From positions 1 to 5,750 of the forward strand of contig CANFCA010000087.1 in assembly GCA_947445045.1 (NCBI GenBank): a stretch of 5,750 bases of DNA, read 5' to 3'. Both the position numbers and the translations under genes were made by a program. Shown piece by piece: positions 5,129-5,750 of this stretch. The DNA is from Gallionellaceae bacterium (lineage in GTDB: Bacteria > Pseudomonadota > Gammaproteobacteria > Burkholderiales > Gallionellaceae). The notes below the pieces were generated by a model that was given only the letters and a program-made list of their open reading frames with translations, was not told the origin of the DNA and made no database searches. The first letter of the stretch is position 1; every line of letters begins with the position of its first letter.

Positions 5129-5750
5129 ATGCAGCTCATCCGAAATTTCTCCATCATTGCTCATATTGACCACGGCAAATCCACGCTGGCCGACCGTATA
5201 ATCCAATTGTGTGGTGGCTTATCCGACCGCGAAATGGAAGCGCAGGTGCTCGATTCCATGGATTTGGAACGCGAACGCGGTATCACTATCAAGGCGCAAA
5301 CCGCCGCGTTGCTTTATAAAGCGCGCGATGGACAAATCTATAATCTCAATTTGATTGATACGCCAGGACACGTGGATTTTTCCTACGAGGTGTCGCGTTC
5401 GCTGTCTGCGTGTGAAGGCGCGCTGCTGGTGGTGGACGCTTCGCAGGGTGTGGAAGCGCAGACCGTGGCGAACTGCTACACCGCGCTGGATTTGGGCGTT
5501 GAAGTTGTTCCTGTGTTGAATAAAATCGACTTGCCGTCTGCCAATCCAGAAAATGCAATTGAAGAAATCGAAGAGGTAATCGGCATTGATGCTCAGGAAT
5601 CAGTGCGCTGTTCAGCCAAGACCGGTCTGGGTGTGCAGGACGTGCTGGAGGCGGTAATTGCCCGTATTCCGCCGCCCAAGGGCAATCCTGATGGTCCCCT
5701 GAAAGCGCTGATCATCGATTCCTGGTTCGACAATTACGTCGGTGTGGTGA
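5129..5750 (+). CDS. lepA: Elongation factor 4 (LepA) GTPase, N-terminal 207 residues (3' end outside window)
   Basis: LepA is a ribosome-associated translational GTPase related to EF-G; proposed roles include back-translocation and 30S biogenesis. The visible part is the G domain with every GTP-binding motif: AHIDHGKST (P-loop, 11-19), RERGITI (switch I, 48-54), DTPGH (77-81), NKID (131-134) and SAK (162-164). The segment [16 protein letters not shown] (192-207) then begins domain II. His81, equivalent to the catalytic histidine of translational GTPases, is present. The family is about 600 residues, so roughly two thirds of the gene lies beyond base 5750. The start is the ATG at 5129, giving [16 protein letters not shown] as in the family; an in-frame stop at 5078-5080 with no start codon between supports it. 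No clear ribosome binding site precedes it. The gene usually heads a lepA-lepB-rnc cluster, which I expect to follow. Confidence 0.97.
   Translation, partial: MQLIRNFSIIAHIDHGKSTLADRIIQLCGGLSDREMEAQVLDSMDLERERGITIKAQTAALLYKARDGQIYNLNLIDTPGHVDFSYEVSRSLSACEGALLVVDASQGVEAQTVANCYTALDLGVEVVPVLNKIDLPSANPENAIEEIEEVIGIDAQESVRCSAKTGLGVQDVLEAVIARIPPPKGNPDGPLKALIIDSWFDNYVGVV

Noticed and set aside
1..5750. Mobile elements, CRISPR, tRNA/rRNA genes or a novel accessory system
   Set aside because: Nearly every base belongs to recognised core genes in a conserved order; no terminal repeats, spacer-repeat arrays, transposase motifs or RNA gene patterns were seen.

Overview
The window is a stretch of proteobacterial chromosome carrying the envelope-stress sigma factor operon. 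Its order is nadB (leftward, cut off at base 1), then rightward rpoE (algU), rseA (mucA), rseB (mucB), rseC (mucC), mucD (a DegP/HtrA protease) and lepA (cut off at base 5750). From memory, this arrangement is shared by Pseudomonas-type gammaproteobacteria and by betaproteobacteria; E. coli has the same neighbourhood without mucD between rseC and lepA. The wording of RpoE (an 'RFVRDPGEAEDV' segment and a '-NRW' C terminus) and the moderate, roughly balanced base composition make me favour a betaproteobacterium, perhaps of the Nitrosomonadales. That is inference from remembered families, not from a search.

Layout: bases 1-921 encode, on the minus strand, the first 307 residues of L-aspartate oxidase (NadB), starting at a TTG codon. 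Bases 922-1036 are a divergent intergenic region with a good sigma-70-like promoter for nadB and no clear promoter for rpoE. Bases 1037-3587 hold four tightly packed genes (rpoE, rseA, rseB, rseC) with gaps of 2, 18 and 2 bases, surely one transcript. After 43 bases with a strong ribosome binding site comes mucD (3631-5031). A 97-base gap (5032-5128) holds a -10-like box and two overlapping, mutually exclusive hairpins. The lepA start at 5129 then runs off the window.

How the genes work together: RpoE is an ECF sigma factor held inactive at the inner membrane by the single-pass anti-sigma RseA. RseB is a periplasmic protein that binds and shields the RseA periplasmic domain from proteolysis. 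RseC is an inner-membrane accessory protein with a cysteine cluster. MucD is a periplasmic protease/chaperone that removes misfolded envelope proteins, which damps the signal. NadB (NAD synthesis) and LepA (a translational GTPase) are conserved neighbours with no direct part in the sigma-E circuit.

I see no mobile element, tRNA, rRNA, CRISPR array or foreign gene. The window is an ordinary core region. The points worth a second look are small: the lepA leader hairpins, an A7 tract in the anti-sigma gene, the rseA ribosome binding site built into the last rpoE codons, and start-site details.
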